Counted from the stretch's first letter, positions 1-9,625 are shown. The stretch is DNA of 60,644 bases from Thalassospira xianhensis MCCC 1A02616 (GCF_003326475.1 NZ_JPWA01000029.1:1-60644); one strand, 5' to 3'. A program made the numbers and translations. Notes: generated by a model from the sequence alone, not told the origin.

Positions 1-598
1 GGCAGCGGCCCGAGGTGTATCTGGATGTCGGCGTGGTAGGTTGTCGCCGTGGCCGGGAAGTGCCCGAAGTGGGCAGCGAGCCCCTGGACCATCTGCTGGT
101 GACGATGGCGGTGGCCCGAGGTGTGTCTGGTCGTCGAGGTGGCAGGTTGTCGCCTTGGCCGGACGGTGATCGAGGCGGCAGAGCGGCCGATGAGGGTCTG
201 TCGGCGACGGTTGCTGGAAGCCCGAGTTTTTTCCGGGCGTCGGTGATCATGGCATTGCCGAAAAGGGTCGGAGCGGGCAGCTAGGTTGTCGACCGTCAGT
301 GGGCCATCTGCTGGCGAGGGCTGGTGGAGGCCCGAGGTACGTCCGGGTTTCGTGGTCATGGCGTTGGCGGAAGGGACCGGAGCGGGCGGTAAGCCTTTGG
401 CTGTCAGTGGGACGTCTGTTGGAAGGCCGTGTTTTGTTCGGGTGGGGCATTTCGCCTGCTTCGGGGAAAATCACCCTGTTGCCGTGCTTTCGGAGTCTGG
501 TGTTCCTGTCCTGCCGTTGGTCCCCGGAACCATCCGGGAGATCGAAGGAGATGGGGGCAGGTCAGATGAACCCTGTCGGGCAGGATGCGGATATGCAG
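1..598. repeat. G-rich degenerate tandem repeat, unit about 106 bp, no gene
   Basis: No convincing gene is present in this stretch. The plus strand is strikingly G-rich, and a block beginning CCCGAGGT recurs at 9, 115, 221 and 331, with a weaker copy at about 427, giving unit lengths of 106, 106, 110 and 96 bp. Within units, CCATCTGCTGG recurs near 89 and 303, and GGAGCGGGC occurs in units 3 and 4. The unit length is not a multiple of three and short open frames cross it in several registers, so it does not look like a repeat protein. The array may continue beyond the window edge. Its function is unknown. Confidence 0.6.
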
Positions 599-629
599 AA
601 GGCGGCCTTTCGTGTTGAAAGACCGCCTT
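599..629 (-). terminator. Hairpin downstream of lysA, probable terminator
   Basis: An inverted repeat with 13-nt arms, one mismatch and a GTGTT loop lies 32 bp beyond the lysA stop. On the plus strand it is followed by a T-rich stretch (TAAAGTTTTTCC). On the minus strand, where lysA is read, the tail is poor in T. It is the only obvious 3' structure for lysA, so the terminator role is inferred. Confidence 0.5.
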
Positions 630-660
630 GTAAAGTTTTTCCGGTTTTTGCCGGTTCGGA

Positions 661-1926
661 TCAGTCCAGCCAGTCGGGAATGCGGTCCAGACCGATCAGG
701 TCGTCAATCGACTGACGCGGGCGGACGATGGCGAAGTCGTCGCCCTTGACCAGAACTTCGGGCGTCAGGGCACGGGTGTTATAGGTCGATGACATCACCG
801 CACCATAGGCACCTGCCGACATGACTGCGACCAGATCGCCCGGTTTCAGATCATCGGGCAGTTTGCGATCCTTGCCGAAGGTGTCACCGGTTTCGCAGAC
901 CGGTCCGACGATATCGACGGTGGCCTGTTTGTCGCCTTCACCCTGTTCATCGACCGGGATGATTTCGTGATAGGCGTTGTAAAGGGTTGGCCGGATCAGA
1001 TCGTTCATCGCGGCATCGAGAATGACAAAGCGTTTGGCCTCGCCATCCTTGATATACATGACGCGCGAAATCATCACACCGGCATTGCCTGCGATCAGGC
1101 GGCCCGGTTCGAGCGTGATGTGGCAGCCAAGGTGACCGACGGTTTCACGCACCATCTGGCCATAGGCATCGGGCAGGGGCGGCGTTTCGCCCTGATAGGC
1201 AATGCCAAGCCCGCCGCCAAGATCAAGATTGCGGATATTGATGCCTTCGGCGCGAAGCTTTTCGACCAGCCCGGCAAGGCGGGTGAATGCCTCCCGGAAG
1301 GGGGCGAGATCGGTGAGCTGTGATCCGATATGCATCGCAATGCCGGTGACCTCGATCCCGTCCATGGCGGCGGCCATGCGGTAAACCTCGATCGCGCGGG
1401 TCCAGTCGATGCCGAATTTGTTTTCGGCCTTGCCGGTGGCGATTTTTTCATGGGTTTTGGCATCGACATGCGGGTTGATGCGGATCGCGATCCGGGCCTT
1501 TTTGCCCATGTCGAGGGCAACCCGGTTGAGTTCTTCAAGCTCGGGGATGCTTTCGACATTGATCTGGGCGATATCGGCATCAAGGGCTTCGCGCATTTCG
1601 GCATCGGCCTTGCCAACGCCGGAAAAAATGACTTTGCCCGGGGCGACACCGGCGCGCAAGGCGCGGCGCATTTCACCAACCGAAACCACGTCGGCACCGG
1701 CACCCAGTTTGGCCAGCGTTTTCAGGACAGCCTGATTGGAGTTTGCCTTGATCGCATAGCAAACCGTAGCATCAAGCCCGTCAAACGCACTGGCATACAC
1801 CTTGTAATGACGTTCAAGGGTGGCGGTGGAATAGCAATAGAACGGCGTGCCGACTTTTTCGGCAAGCTCGGGGATGGAAACGCCTTCTGCGTGAAGGACG
1901 CCATCAATATATTCAAAATGGTTCAT
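661..1926 (-). CDS. lysA: Diaminopimelate decarboxylase
   Basis: This pyridoxal-phosphate enzyme makes L-lysine from meso-diaminopimelate, the last step of the lysine pathway. The 421-residue length fits the family. The N-terminal alanine-racemase-like barrel carries the PLP lysine in CYAIKANSN (Lys60), and the C-terminal beta domain carries GPVCETGD (near residue 345), whose cysteine helps form the active site across the dimer. The gene is last in an argH-lptM-lysA run. Its ATG overlaps the lptM stop as ATGA, so translational coupling is likely. Nothing unusual is seen. Confidence 0.96.
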   Translation of the reverse strand: MNHFEYIDGVLHAEGVSIPELAEKVGTPFYCYSTATLERHYKVYASAFDGLDATVCYAIKANSNQAVLKTLAKLGAGADVVSVGEMRRALRAGVAPGKVIFSGVGKADAEMREALDADIAQINVESIPELEELNRVALDMGKKARIAIRINPHVDAKTHEKIATGKAENKFGIDWTRAIEVYRMAAAMDGIEVTGIAMHIGSQLTDLAPFREAFTRLAGLVEKLRAEGINIRNLDLGGGLGIAYQGETPPLPDAYGQMVRETVGHLGCHITLEPGRLIAGNAGVMISRVMYIKDGEAKRFVILDAAMNDLIRPTLYNAYHEIIPVDEQGEGDKQATVDIVGPVCETGDTFGKDRKLPDDLKPGDLVAVMSAGAYGAVMSSTYNTRALTPEVLVKGDDFAIVRPRQSIDDLIGLDRIPDWLD

Positions 1927-2069
1927 TGTGCCGGATATGTCCGTGGATATTTGTTGCCTTCGTCGGTCGGTGGTTCAAGCGGGCCTTTTTTGCCGCAGGC
2001 GGCAACAGACAGGCCGAGCATCACCGCCAGTACGATCACTGTGCTGCGTTTAAAGATCGGGTTGCTCAT
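1923..2069 (-). CDS. lptM: LPS translocon maturation lipoprotein LptM (YifL-like)
   Basis: A 48-residue lipoprotein with a lysine/arginine-containing start, a hydrophobic segment and a lipobox ending LSVAAC (Cys25), followed by GKKGPLEPP. That short glycine/lysine/proline motif after the lipidated cysteine is the signature of LptM/YifL. The family assists oxidative maturation of the LptD/LptE outer-membrane LPS translocon. The protein should sit in the outer membrane facing the periplasm. Start and stop overlap argH and lysA respectively by ATGA. A longer upstream reading frame exists but overlaps argH deeply and lacks signal-peptide logic. Confidence 0.85.
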   Translation of the reverse strand: MSNPIFKRSTVIVLAVMLGLSVAACGKKGPLEPPTDEGNKYPRTYPAQ

Positions 2070-3481
2070 TTCAGGAACCTTTCCTTTGCCGCCGCGACCT
2101 GTTCCTTCACCCGGACCGGGGCGGTGCCGCCAAAGCTTTGACGGGCGCTGACCGATGCCTCGACAGTCAGGACATCGTAAACGGCGTTGGTGATTTTCGG
2201 TTCGATCCCCTGAAGGTCTTCGAGCGAAAGCTGATCGAGATCGCAACCCTTGCCCTCGGCAAGTTTCACGGTCGCACCCACCACGTGATGGGCATCACGG
2301 AACGGCATGCCAAGTTCGGCCACCAGCCAGTCGGCAAGATCGGTTGCGGTGGTGTAACCCGCACCGGCAGCCGCACGCATGTTGTCCTTGTGAACCTTCA
2401 TGTCGGCAATCATGCCGGTCATGGCGGCGACGCAAAGACCCAGATGGTCGTGGGCTTCGAATACCGGTTCCTTGTCTTCCTGCATGTCCTTGGAATAGGC
2501 CAGCGGCAGCCCCTTCATCGAGAGCATCAGCGAGTTGTAACAGCCAACGATACGGCCGATTTTGGAGCGGATCAGTTCGGCAGCATCGGGGTTGCGTTTC
2601 TGCGGCATGATCGAGGAGCCGGTGGAAAACTTGTCCGACATGCCGACAAAGCGGAACTGTGCCGAACACCAGATCACCATTTCCTCGGCCAGGCGCGACA
2701 GGTGCATCGCCGTGATCGATGCCGCGTTCAGATATTCCAGCGCAAAGTCACGATCCGACACCGCATCGAGCGAGTTCGCGGTCGGACGATCAAAGCCAAG
2801 CGACGATGCCGTCATGTGGCGGTCAATCGGATAGGGCGTTCCGGCCAATGCGGCCGAACCCAGCGGGTTTTCATTGGCGCGCGTGCGGCAATCGGCAACG
2901 CGGCCACGGTCCCGGCCAAACATTTCGACATAGGCCAGAAGATGATGGCCAAAGGTGACCGGCTGGGCGGCCTGAAGGTGGGTAAAGCCCGGCATGATGG
3001 TTTCGGCATGGGTGCCGGCCTGTTCAACCAATGCTTCCTGAAGGCCCTTGAGCCCGGCTTCAAGATCGGCCAGTGCCACGTCGCGGACCCAGAGTTTGAA
3101 ATCGGTCGCGACCTGGTCATTGCGGGAGCGTGCAGTATGCAGGCGACCGGCCGCAGGACCGATCAGACCACGTAGGCGGCTTTCGACATTCATGTGGATG
3201 TCTTCAAGGGCGGCAGAGAAGGTAAACTGGCCGCTCTCGATTTCTTGAAGGATCTGGTCTAGACCCGCGACTATTTTCTCGCCATCTTCTGCGGGAATGA
3301 TCTTCTGCTTGACCAGCATGGCGCAATGGGCTTTGGAACCCTGAATGTCCTGGGCATACAGGCGTTTGTCAAAGCCAATGGAAGCATTGATTTCTTCCAT
3401 GATGGCGGACGGGCCCGCTTCAAAGCGGCCTCCCCACAGGGCGTTGGCATTTTTCTGGTCGGTGGCGTTTTGATCGGTCAT
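2066..3481 (-). CDS. argH: Argininosuccinate lyase
   Basis: This enzyme cleaves argininosuccinate to arginine and fumarate, the last step of arginine synthesis. The 471-residue protein contains the fumarase/aspartase superfamily signature [12 protein letters not shown] and the N-terminal segment [11 protein letters not shown] typical of ArgH. I chose the ATG at 3481 (MTDQNATDQ), preceded by CGGA at suitable spacing. An in-frame extension to 3646 would run through the divergent tlpA-like gene and is not family-like. It is the first gene of argH-lptM-lysA, joining arginine and lysine synthesis in one unit. Confidence 0.96.
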   Translation of the reverse strand: MTDQNATDQKNANALWGGRFEAGPSAIMEEINASIGFDKRLYAQDIQGSKAHCAMLVKQKIIPAEDGEKIVAGLDQILQEIESGQFTFSAALEDIHMNVESRLRGLIGPAAGRLHTARSRNDQVATDFKLWVRDVALADLEAGLKGLQEALVEQAGTHAETIMPGFTHLQAAQPVTFGHHLLAYVEMFGRDRGRVADCRTRANENPLGSAALAGTPYPIDRHMTASSLGFDRPTANSLDAVSDRDFALEYLNAASITAMHLSRLAEEMVIWCSAQFRFVGMSDKFSTGSSIMPQKRNPDAAELIRSKIGRIVGCYNSLMLSMKGLPLAYSKDMQEDKEPVFEAHDHLGLCVAAMTGMIADMKVHKDNMRAAAGAGYTTATDLADWLVAELGMPFRDAHHVVGATVKLAEGKGCDLDQLSLEDLQGIEPKITNAVYDVLTVEASVSARQSFGGTAPVRVKEQVAAAKERFLK

Positions 3482-3513
3482 TGTGATCCGCAAGCGTTGG
3501 AAAGGTGAGTATT

Positions 3514-4074
3514 GTGAAGGCACTGCTTCGTTACGTAAAACTGGGCGTGATTGTCGCCATATCGGCCATTTATGCAAGCCCTGCCTTTGCAGATACGCAA
3601 TTGCCGCAAGAACTTTCGAAAATGGATACCGCACCTGATAGCACAAGCCTGCCGGAAAAGGCGGTTTTCATCGAAACGGATGGCAGCGAAAGTGACCTTA
3701 AAGACCTGAAAGGTCAGGTTCTTTTGGTCAATCTTTGGGCGACATGGTGCGCACCCTGCATCGAAGAAATGCCCGATCTTGATCGACTGGCGTCCGAAAT
3801 GGAGGGCAAGCCGTTTCGCATTCTCGCACTTAGTCAGGATCGCGGCGGGGCGGAAATCGTGCAGGAATTCTTTGATGAAAACGGAATCGGCAATCTTGAT
3901 GTCGTGCTTGATCCGCGCGGGGCGACCGCACGGGCCTTTGGCGCACGCGGCCTTCCGACCAGTTTCGTGATTGATGCCAACGGGCAGGTTATTGGCAAGC
4001 TGGAAGGCACGGCCAAATGGGATGCCGACGGGGTGATCGACTATTTCAACAGCCTGATTGATGCCGCGTCCTGA
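3514..4074 (+). CDS. Periplasmic TlpA/ResA-type thioredoxin-like protein
   Basis: The 186-residue protein has a signal peptide ending ASPAFA and a thioredoxin-fold domain with the redox motif WCAPC (Cys79 and Cys82) and the cis-proline loop GLPTSFVID. Such proteins reduce disulfides in the periplasm, for example during cytochrome c maturation; the substrate cannot be told here. I chose the GTG at 3514 because AAAGG lies 8 nt upstream. A GTG at 3505 is in frame but would overlap that site. It diverges from argH with only 32 bp between starts and converges with rbsK 6 bp downstream. Confidence 0.85.
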   Translation: MKALLRYVKLGVIVAISAIYASPAFADTQLPQELSKMDTAPDSTSLPEKAVFIETDGSESDLKDLKGQVLLVNLWATWCAPCIEEMPDLDRLASEMEGKPFRILALSQDRGGAEIVQEFFDENGIGNLDVVLDPRGATARAFGARGLPTSFVIDANGQVIGKLEGTAKWDADGVIDYFNSLIDAAS

Positions 4075-4085
4075 TCTGGATCAGG
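4070..4085. other. Palindrome holding both stop codons of convergent genes
   Basis: CCTGATC-TG-GATCAGG is a perfect 7-bp inverted repeat. The TGA of the thioredoxin gene lies in the left arm (4072-4074) and the TGA of the ribokinase gene in the right arm (4081-4083). It has no T-tract on either side, so at best it is a weak bidirectional 3' structure. Confidence 0.6.
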
Positions 4086-5010
4086 TGCCGGTATCTTGTT
4101 CCAGAAGCGATAAAACCTGATCAAGGGTCGGGGCGGCATCGGCCGCACCATAGCGCGTGGTCGCCAGTGCCCCGGTCGCGCAGGCAAACCGGACGGCATC
4201 GCGCAAGGACCGTCCTTCATGCAGGGCAACGGCCAGCCCGCCGTTAAAGCAATCGCCCGCTGCAACCGTATCAATCGCCGAGACATCAAATGGCGGGACC
4301 ATCCCGGACTGATCGCCATCTGAATAAAAGGCGCCCTTTGATCCCATTTTGATGATCGCGATACGTGCCCCCATTTCGCGCAGTTTTGCGGCTGCCTGAT
4401 TGGCGGTTTCAAGGTTATCGGGAAGAATGCCGGTCATGGCGAAACATTCGCTGCTGTTGGGGGTGACAATATCGGTTAGCGCCATCAGATCCCGCAGAAC
4501 AACCCGGTCGGGTACCGGTGCCGGATCAAGAATGATGGTGGCCCCGGCGTCACGGGCATATTTCATGGCGCACGCCACGGCGACGACGGGGCATTCGAGC
4601 TGCACGAGCAGATACGTGCAATGTTCGAGGAAAACCTGTTTTTCGCGGATGTCGGTGCGGCTCATGGTCATGTTGGCCCCACCGGCCACCGTGATGATGT
4701 TTTCCCCGGCATCGTCGATTGATATCAGGGCGGTTCCGGTCTGAGCATCCGTCGTCTGGATCAGCTGGTTGGTATCAAATCCTTCGATTTTCAGCGTTTC
4801 AATCAGGCTGCGCCCCAGAACATCATTGCCGATTTTGGAAATGAAAACGGGTTTCTGTCCCAGACGGGCCACCGCAATTGCCTGATTGCAGCCTTTGCCG
4901 CCGGGGCCGGTGATGTAATCCTTGGCCGACACGGTTTGGCCGGGTTTGGGCAATTCGGCAACGCGGGCGGCAAAATCGATATTGGAACTTCCGACAATGG
5001 CAATGGTCAT
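4081..5010 (-). CDS. rbsK: Ribokinase (PfkB family)
   Basis: This kinase phosphorylates ribose to ribose 5-phosphate, feeding the pentose phosphate pathway. The 309-residue length matches RbsK. The N-terminal GPGGKGCNQA (about 36-44) binds the sugar, and DTVAAGDCFNGG near the C-terminus carries the catalytic aspartate (about Asp253) and anion hole; the family more often has DTTGAGD. No ribose transporter is adjacent. The xylulokinase gene lies 152 bp upstream on the same strand, suggesting a pentose-salvage pair, though the gap leaves co-transcription uncertain. A related nucleoside kinase cannot be excluded. Confidence 0.9.
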   Translation of the reverse strand: MTIAIVGSSNIDFAARVAELPKPGQTVSAKDYITGPGGKGCNQAIAVARLGQKPVFISKIGNDVLGRSLIETLKIEGFDTNQLIQTTDAQTGTALISIDDAGENIITVAGGANMTMSRTDIREKQVFLEHCTYLLVQLECPVVAVACAMKYARDAGATIILDPAPVPDRVVLRDLMALTDIVTPNSSECFAMTGILPDNLETANQAAAKLREMGARIAIIKMGSKGAFYSDGDQSGMVPPFDVSAIDTVAAGDCFNGGLAVALHEGRSLRDAVRFACATGALATTRYGAADAAPTLDQVLSLLEQDTGT

Positions 5011-5162
5011 GGGTTATCCGATTGGCAAATTTCTAATACCTTTTGCTGATATTGGCATCTTTTGAAGTGATTAAAGAACCCGGTGCAACATTTCAGGTGA
5101 AATGCATCACACCGCAAAAAACCGATCAGGTGGGGCAAAAGGTATCAGTCTGGTGGCGTGGA

Positions 5163-6629
5163 TCAGGCGGGTTGGAATTCCTCGCGGAGCGCGGAATAGA
5201 TGCGTTTGAATTTGGCAAATCGCGGTTGATAGGCCGCGTGTCTGTTCATATCGGGCTCGATCACTTCTTGGATCGCCGGTTTCTGACAGACATCTTCGAC
5301 CGTTTCGTTATCGAGCGCCAGCCGCCCCAGACGGGCCGCGCCAAATGCCGGGCCCTTGGCCGCCCCTTCGTATCGGGCAAGCGGGCAGCCCATGATATCG
5401 GATATCAACTGAATCCAGTATCGGCTGCGCGCACCGCCGCCAATGACACCGGGCAATTCGCAATGCGTTCCGGCGGCATGCAGGCGCGATTGTCCGTCCA
5501 GAAGGGCAAAACCGACCCCTTCGAGCACGGATTGCACCATTGTTTCGCGAGATGTGTCACTACCAAGGCCAAAGAACACGCCGCGCGCATAGGGATCGTT
5601 ATGCGGGGTCCGTTCGCCATTAAGGTAGGGCAGGAACACAACATCCGACGGGGCCTTATGCCCGGCTTCGGTGCGTTGCAGCAATGCGCCGATATCCTTT
5701 TCGCCCAACAGGTTTGCCGCCCACAAAAGGCAGCTTGCCCCGTTGAGCAATACCGCCATCTGGAACCAGTGCTGCGGCACGGCATGGGCGAAGCTGTGCA
5801 AAAGTTCCTGGGGTTTCGGGCGATAACGGTCCGATGCGACGAAAATCTGTGACGAGGTGCCAAGCGAAATGAAGCCGTCGCCATGGCTGACCGCGCCGAC
5901 ACCGATGCCACCGGTCGCGGCATCTCCGCCGCCGCCCGCAACAATCACGGTCGGTTTCATGTCCCAGCGGGCGGCCAGTTCACCGCGCAGATGGCCGGTG
6001 GGATCGCTTCCTTCGACAAGGCGGGGTAATTGGGCGATATCCATGCCGGTTGCGGCAATGGCGTCAAAATTCCAGCTTCGGCTTTCTTCATCAAGCCAGA
6101 GTGTGCCTGCGGCATCCGACATTTCGGTGACCTTTTCGCCGGTCAGGCAGAAACGGATGTAATCCTTGGGCAGCAGGACGGTTTTGATTTGGGCAAAGAT
6201 TTCGGGTTCGTGTTTGCGCAGCCACATCAGTTTGGGCGCGGTCATGCCCGGCATGGCGACCACACCGGCACGCGATGGCAGATCGGGCAGGGCGGCCTGC
6301 AATTCATCGCATTCGGCCTTGGCCCGGCCGTCATTCCACAGGATCGCCGGACGAAGCGGTTTGTCATCGGCATCAAGGATCACCGCACCGTGCATCTGGC
6401 CAGACAGGCCAATCGCGCGAACCGCGGCAAGGGCGGCGGGATTGGATGCCTTTAACTGATCCATCGCCGTGCAGGTCGCAGCCCACCAGTCATCCGGGTG
6501 CTGTTCGCTCCAGAATGGTTTGGGGTTGCTGAGCGTCAGGGGCACATCTGTTTCGGCGACGGTGACCGAATGTTCATCCATCAGAAGCGCTTTAACGGCA
6601 GATGTACCGACATCTATTCCGAGAAACAT
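5163..6629 (-). CDS. xylB: Xylulokinase (FGGY family)
   Basis: The enzyme phosphorylates D-xylulose to xylulose 5-phosphate. The 488 residues show the FGGY two-domain pattern: phosphate-binding IDVGTSAVK at the N-terminus, the GQMHGAVILD signature (about 77-86) specific to xylulokinases, and catalytic Asp236 in AGGGGDAATGG. A strong AGGAGG lies 8 nt before the ATG. No xylose isomerase or xylose transporter is nearby; ribokinase follows on the same strand. I am confident of the family, slightly less of the exact sugar. Confidence 0.92.
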   Translation of the reverse strand: MFLGIDVGTSAVKALLMDEHSVTVAETDVPLTLSNPKPFWSEQHPDDWWAATCTAMDQLKASNPAALAAVRAIGLSGQMHGAVILDADDKPLRPAILWNDGRAKAECDELQAALPDLPSRAGVVAMPGMTAPKLMWLRKHEPEIFAQIKTVLLPKDYIRFCLTGEKVTEMSDAAGTLWLDEESRSWNFDAIAATGMDIAQLPRLVEGSDPTGHLRGELAARWDMKPTVIVAGGGGDAATGGIGVGAVSHGDGFISLGTSSQIFVASDRYRPKPQELLHSFAHAVPQHWFQMAVLLNGASCLLWAANLLGEKDIGALLQRTEAGHKAPSDVVFLPYLNGERTPHNDPYARGVFFGLGSDTSRETMVQSVLEGVGFALLDGQSRLHAAGTHCELPGVIGGGARSRYWIQLISDIMGCPLARYEGAAKGPAFGAARLGRLALDNETVEDVCQKPAIQEVIEPDMNRHAAYQPRFAKFKRIYSALREEFQPA

Positions 6630-6760
6630 GTGGGACGGCCTCCTGGATTCTTTTTGGTCTTGGTTTCTTATGGGTCATCATAGCAGGGCAATTTCTGATC
6701 GAAAGATCAAAAGCTTTGCACGTCGGTTAAATCATGAAGGAGGGGGTATGCCCCCAATGC

Positions 6761-6793
6761 AAAAAGGCCACCGCAGGGATGCAGTGGCCTTTT
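6761..6793 (-). terminator. Intrinsic terminator downstream of hbd
   Basis: The inverted repeat AAAAAGGCCAC ... GTGGCCTTTT is followed on the minus strand by a run of five T. It lies 22 bp past the hbd stop and probably ends the etfB-etfA-hbd transcript. A smaller hairpin, GGGGGTATGCCCCC, follows at 6744-6757. Confidence 0.8.
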
Positions 6794-6814
6794 GAATTTT
6801 TGATCCGGCGATGA

Positions 6815-7702
6815 TCAGCGGGTCGGAACCGGCTCGTCGCCGCTATAGTCATAGAAGCCGCGACCGACCTTGCGGCCGAGCCAGCCGGCTTCGACATATT
6901 TGACCAGAAGCGGGCAGGGCCGATATTTGGTATCGGCCAGACCATCATGCAGGACATGCATGATCGACAGGCAGGTATCCAGACCAATGAAATCGGCCAG
7001 TTGCAGCGGCCCCATCGGATGGTTCGCGCCAAGGCGCATGGCATCGTCGATGGACCGGACATTGCCGACACCTTCGTAAAGCGTATAGATCGCCTCGTTG
7101 ATCATCGGCAGCAGAATGCGGTTGACGATGAAAGCCGGGAAATCTTCGGCACTTGCCGTGTCCTTGCCCAGTTTCTTGGTCAATTCATGAATGGTGCGAT
7201 AGGTCGGCTCGTCCGTGGCAATACCACGGATCAGTTCGACCAGCTTCATCAGCGGCACCGGATTCATGAAGTGCATGCCCATGAATTTCGACGGGCGGTC
7301 TGTATAGGAAGCCAGACGCGTCACCGAAATGGACGATGTGTTGGTCGCAATGATGGCTTCGGGACCCAGAACCGGACACAGAGCCTTGAAAATCTGTTTC
7401 TTGGTCTCTTCGTTTTCGGTTGCGGCCTCGATCACGAGATCGCAGTCAGACAGGAAGCTGTAATCCGTACCCGTGGTAATCCGGGCAAGGGCCGCTTCTT
7501 TCTGTGCCTCGGTAATCAGGTCTTTCTTGACCTGACGATCCATGTTCTTGCCAATCAGGCCAAGCGCCTTGTCGAGCGCCTCTGCCGATACGTCAAGCAG
7601 TCGGACGTCGTAGTCGGCAAGCGCAATCACATGAGCAATCCCGTTGCCCATCTGACCGGCGCCGATTACGCCAATGGTCTTGATATCTTCAAGCGAAGCC
7701 AT
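6815..7702 (-). CDS. hbd: 3-hydroxybutyryl-CoA dehydrogenase
   Basis: This NAD(P)-dependent enzyme interconverts acetoacetyl-CoA and 3-hydroxybutyryl-CoA, in fatty acid and polyhydroxybutyrate metabolism and at the entry to the ethylmalonyl-CoA pathway. The 295-residue protein has the Rossmann motif GVIGAGQMGNGIAH at its N-terminus and the FMGMHFMNPVPLM stretch with the catalytic histidine. I chose the ATG at 7702 (MASLEDIK) because GGGGAAC precedes it closely; an ATG 15 nt upstream lacks spacing. It follows etfBA on the same strand. The intervening 81 bp contain a strong inverted repeat. Confidence 0.92.
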   Translation of the reverse strand: MASLEDIKTIGVIGAGQMGNGIAHVIALADYDVRLLDVSAEALDKALGLIGKNMDRQVKKDLITEAQKEAALARITTGTDYSFLSDCDLVIEAATENEETKKQIFKALCPVLGPEAIIATNTSSISVTRLASYTDRPSKFMGMHFMNPVPLMKLVELIRGIATDEPTYRTIHELTKKLGKDTASAEDFPAFIVNRILLPMINEAIYTLYEGVGNVRSIDDAMRLGANHPMGPLQLADFIGLDTCLSIMHVLHDGLADTKYRPCPLLVKYVEAGWLGRKVGRGFYDYSGDEPVPTR

Positions 7703-7722
7703 TTGTTCCCCACTCATCCCCC

Positions 7723-7768
7723 AGGGTCAAAACAAGGTCAGAACAACGTTCTTTAGATTGTTCTGACC
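7723..7768 (-). other. Intercistronic nested inverted repeat between etfA and hbd
   Basis: Two adjacent copies (AGGGTCAAAACAA at 7723-7735 and GGTCAGAACAA at 7736-7746) face one inverted copy (TTGTTCTGACCCT at 7758-7770). The inner pair forms a perfect 11-bp stem with an 11-nt loop. It lies between the etfA stop and the hbd start and may lower or stabilise parts of the message. No T-tract follows on the minus strand, so full termination is unlikely. Confidence 0.6.
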
Positions 7769-7783
7769 CTAGATGGGATCTGA

Positions 7784-8719
7784 TTATTTGTCGAGTTCGC
7801 TCGCCAGTGCGGGAAGGGCCTCGAACAGGTCCGCGACAAGACCGTAATCGGCAACCGAGAAGATCGGCGCTTCTTCGTCCTTGTTGATCGCAACAATGAC
7901 CTTACTGTCCTTCATGCCGGCAAGGTGCTGAATCGCACCTGAAATGCCTACCGCAATGTATAGCTGCGGTGCAACAACTTTGCCGGTCTGGCCGACCTGC
8001 CAGTCGTTCGGGGCGTATCCCGCATCGACTGCGGCACGCGAAGCGCCAATGGCAGCGCCGAGTTTATCGGCAATCGGTTCGATCAGGTGGAAGTTCTCGC
8101 CCGAGCCCATGCCGCGGCCGCCAGAGATGACAACACTGGCTGCGGTCAGTTCCGGACGTTCCGACTCGGTCAGTTCCTGGCTGACAAAAGCGGATTTTCC
8201 GGCATCTTTCGCAGTTGCGATATCTTCGATCGATGCAGAACCGCCTTCGGCCGCGACCGGATCAAAGCCCGTGGTACGGACCGTGATCAGTTTCAGGCTG
8301 TCTGACGACTGAACGGTTGCCATCGCGTTACCGGCATAGATCGGACGGACGAACGTATCGGCACTTTCGACATCGGTGATGTCGGAAATCTGCGCGACGT
8401 CTTTCAATGCTGCAACGCGGGGCATGAAGTTTTTGCCCGTGGTCGAAGCGGCCACTAGAACGTGGCTGTAATCACCGGCCAGTTCATTGACGAGACCGGC
8501 GAGGTTTTCAGCCAGGAAATGGCCATAGGCCGCGTTATCGGCAACCAGAACCTTCGAGACGCCCGCCACCTTTGCGGCCGCATCGGCAACCGCACGGCAG
8601 TTTTCGCCAGCGACCAGAATGGTGATGTCGCCACCGATTTTCTGTGCGGCGGCAACGGTATTGAGCGTTGCGCCCTTCAGTTCGGTATTGTCGTGTTCGG
8701 CAATAACAAGAATGCTCAT
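7784..8719 (-). CDS. etfA: Electron transfer flavoprotein alpha subunit
   Basis: With EtfB it forms the FAD/AMP heterodimer that collects electrons from acyl-CoA dehydrogenases, including the methylsuccinyl-CoA dehydrogenase in this window, and passes them to ETF-ubiquinone oxidoreductase. The 311-residue length is normal. The C-terminal FAD domain carries [12 protein letters not shown] and the signature [23 protein letters not shown]. It starts 15 bp after etfB on the same strand, so the two are surely co-transcribed. The etfB promoter upstream serves both. Confidence 0.96.
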   Translation of the reverse strand: MSILVIAEHDNTELKGATLNTVAAAQKIGGDITILVAGENCRAVADAAAKVAGVSKVLVADNAAYGHFLAENLAGLVNELAGDYSHVLVAASTTGKNFMPRVAALKDVAQISDITDVESADTFVRPIYAGNAMATVQSSDSLKLITVRTTGFDPVAAEGGSASIEDIATAKDAGKSAFVSQELTESERPELTAASVVISGGRGMGSGENFHLIEPIADKLGAAIGASRAAVDAGYAPNDWQVGQTGKVVAPQLYIAVGISGAIQHLAGMKDSKVIVAINKDEEAPIFSVADYGLVADLFEALPALASELDK

Positions 8720-8734
8720 TTGATCGGCCCCCGC

Positions 8735-9484
8735 TTAAATCACTTTGGCTTCGTTGCGAAGCTTGTCGACAAGCTCGGCGACGCTGGCAACTTTTACACC
8801 TGCCTGACGTGCCGGCGGTTCCGTCATTTTCAGGGTTTTCAGGCGCGGCGCGGTGTCGACACCAAGATCAGCGGGGCTTAGCGTATCAAGCGGCTTTTTC
8901 TTGGCTTTCATGATGTTGGGAAGCGACGCATAGCGCGGCTCGTTCAGGCGAAGATCGGTGGTGACGATTGCCGGAAGATCGATCTTGATGGTTTCAAGGC
9001 CACCATCGACTTCGCGGGTGACGTCAAGCTTGCCATCGGCAACGGCGACCTTGGACGCGAACGTGCCCTGCGGCCAGTCCAGAAGGGCGGCCAGCATCTG
9101 ACCGGTCTGGTTGGCGTCGTCATCAATTGCCTGTTTGCCGAGGATCACGAGATCCGGGCTTTCCTTGGCAACGACTTCCTTGAGAAGTTTGGCAACGGCA
9201 AGCGGTTGCAGTTCGTCGTCGGTTTCGACCAGAATGCCGCGATCGGCACCCATGGCAAGGGCGGTACGCAGTGTTTCCTGACACTGTTTCACACCCAGCG
9301 ATACAGCGACCACTTCGGTCGCGGTGCCGGCTTCCTTGAGGCGGACGGCCTCTTCAACGGCGATTTCGTCAAACGGGTTCATGGACATTTTGACGTTGTT
9401 CAATTCAACGCCAGACTGGTCCTGTTTGACACGGATCTTGACGTTGTAATCCACAACGCGCTTAACGGCGACAAGAACCTTCAT
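8735..9484 (-). CDS. etfB: Electron transfer flavoprotein beta subunit
   Basis: The AMP-binding partner of EtfA. The 249-residue protein begins [19 protein letters not shown], as in alphaproteobacterial EtfB, and includes the family segment VNQTGQM-like [15 protein letters not shown] and the recognition-loop region near [14 protein letters not shown], which contacts acyl-CoA dehydrogenases. It is the first gene after a sigma70-type promoter at 9584-9612, with a leader of roughly 90 nt. Confidence 0.96.
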   Translation of the reverse strand: MKVLVAVKRVVDYNVKIRVKQDQSGVELNNVKMSMNPFDEIAVEEAVRLKEAGTATEVVAVSLGVKQCQETLRTALAMGADRGILVETDDELQPLAVAKLLKEVVAKESPDLVILGKQAIDDDANQTGQMLAALLDWPQGTFASKVAVADGKLDVTREVDGGLETIKIDLPAIVTTDLRLNEPRYASLPNIMKAKKKPLDTLSPADLGVDTAPRLKTLKMTEPPARQAGVKVASVAELVDKLRNEAKVI

Positions 9485-9583
9485 GACAGACCTGTTCGTT
9501 TTTGTTGTCGAAGCTATGGGCTTGCTGCGTTCTGCCGGGGCAGTCCGCAGTGGGGCCCGATGTTACTGTTTTCCCCGCGATGC

Positions 9584-9612
9584 ACAATAGGGGGTGCTAC
9601 GGGGCTTGTCAA
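9584..9612 (-). promoter_or_regulatory. Sigma70-type promoter of etfB-etfA-hbd
   Basis: Read on the minus strand, TTGACA (9612-9607) and TATTGT (9589-9584) are separated by exactly 17 nt, pointing at etfB. This predicts transcription starting near 9577. The perfect 12-bp palindrome GTTAACGTTAAC (9626-9637) lies just upstream of the -35 box and may be an activator site. Confidence 0.75.
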
Positions 9613-9625
9613 TTTACGTAAAGAG

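Noticed and set aside
6744..6757. GGGGGTATGCCCCC as a dispersed repeat shared with GGGGGCATACCC near 36594
   Set aside because: A 12-bp match between two places in 60 kb is expected by chance, and flanking sequences do not align.
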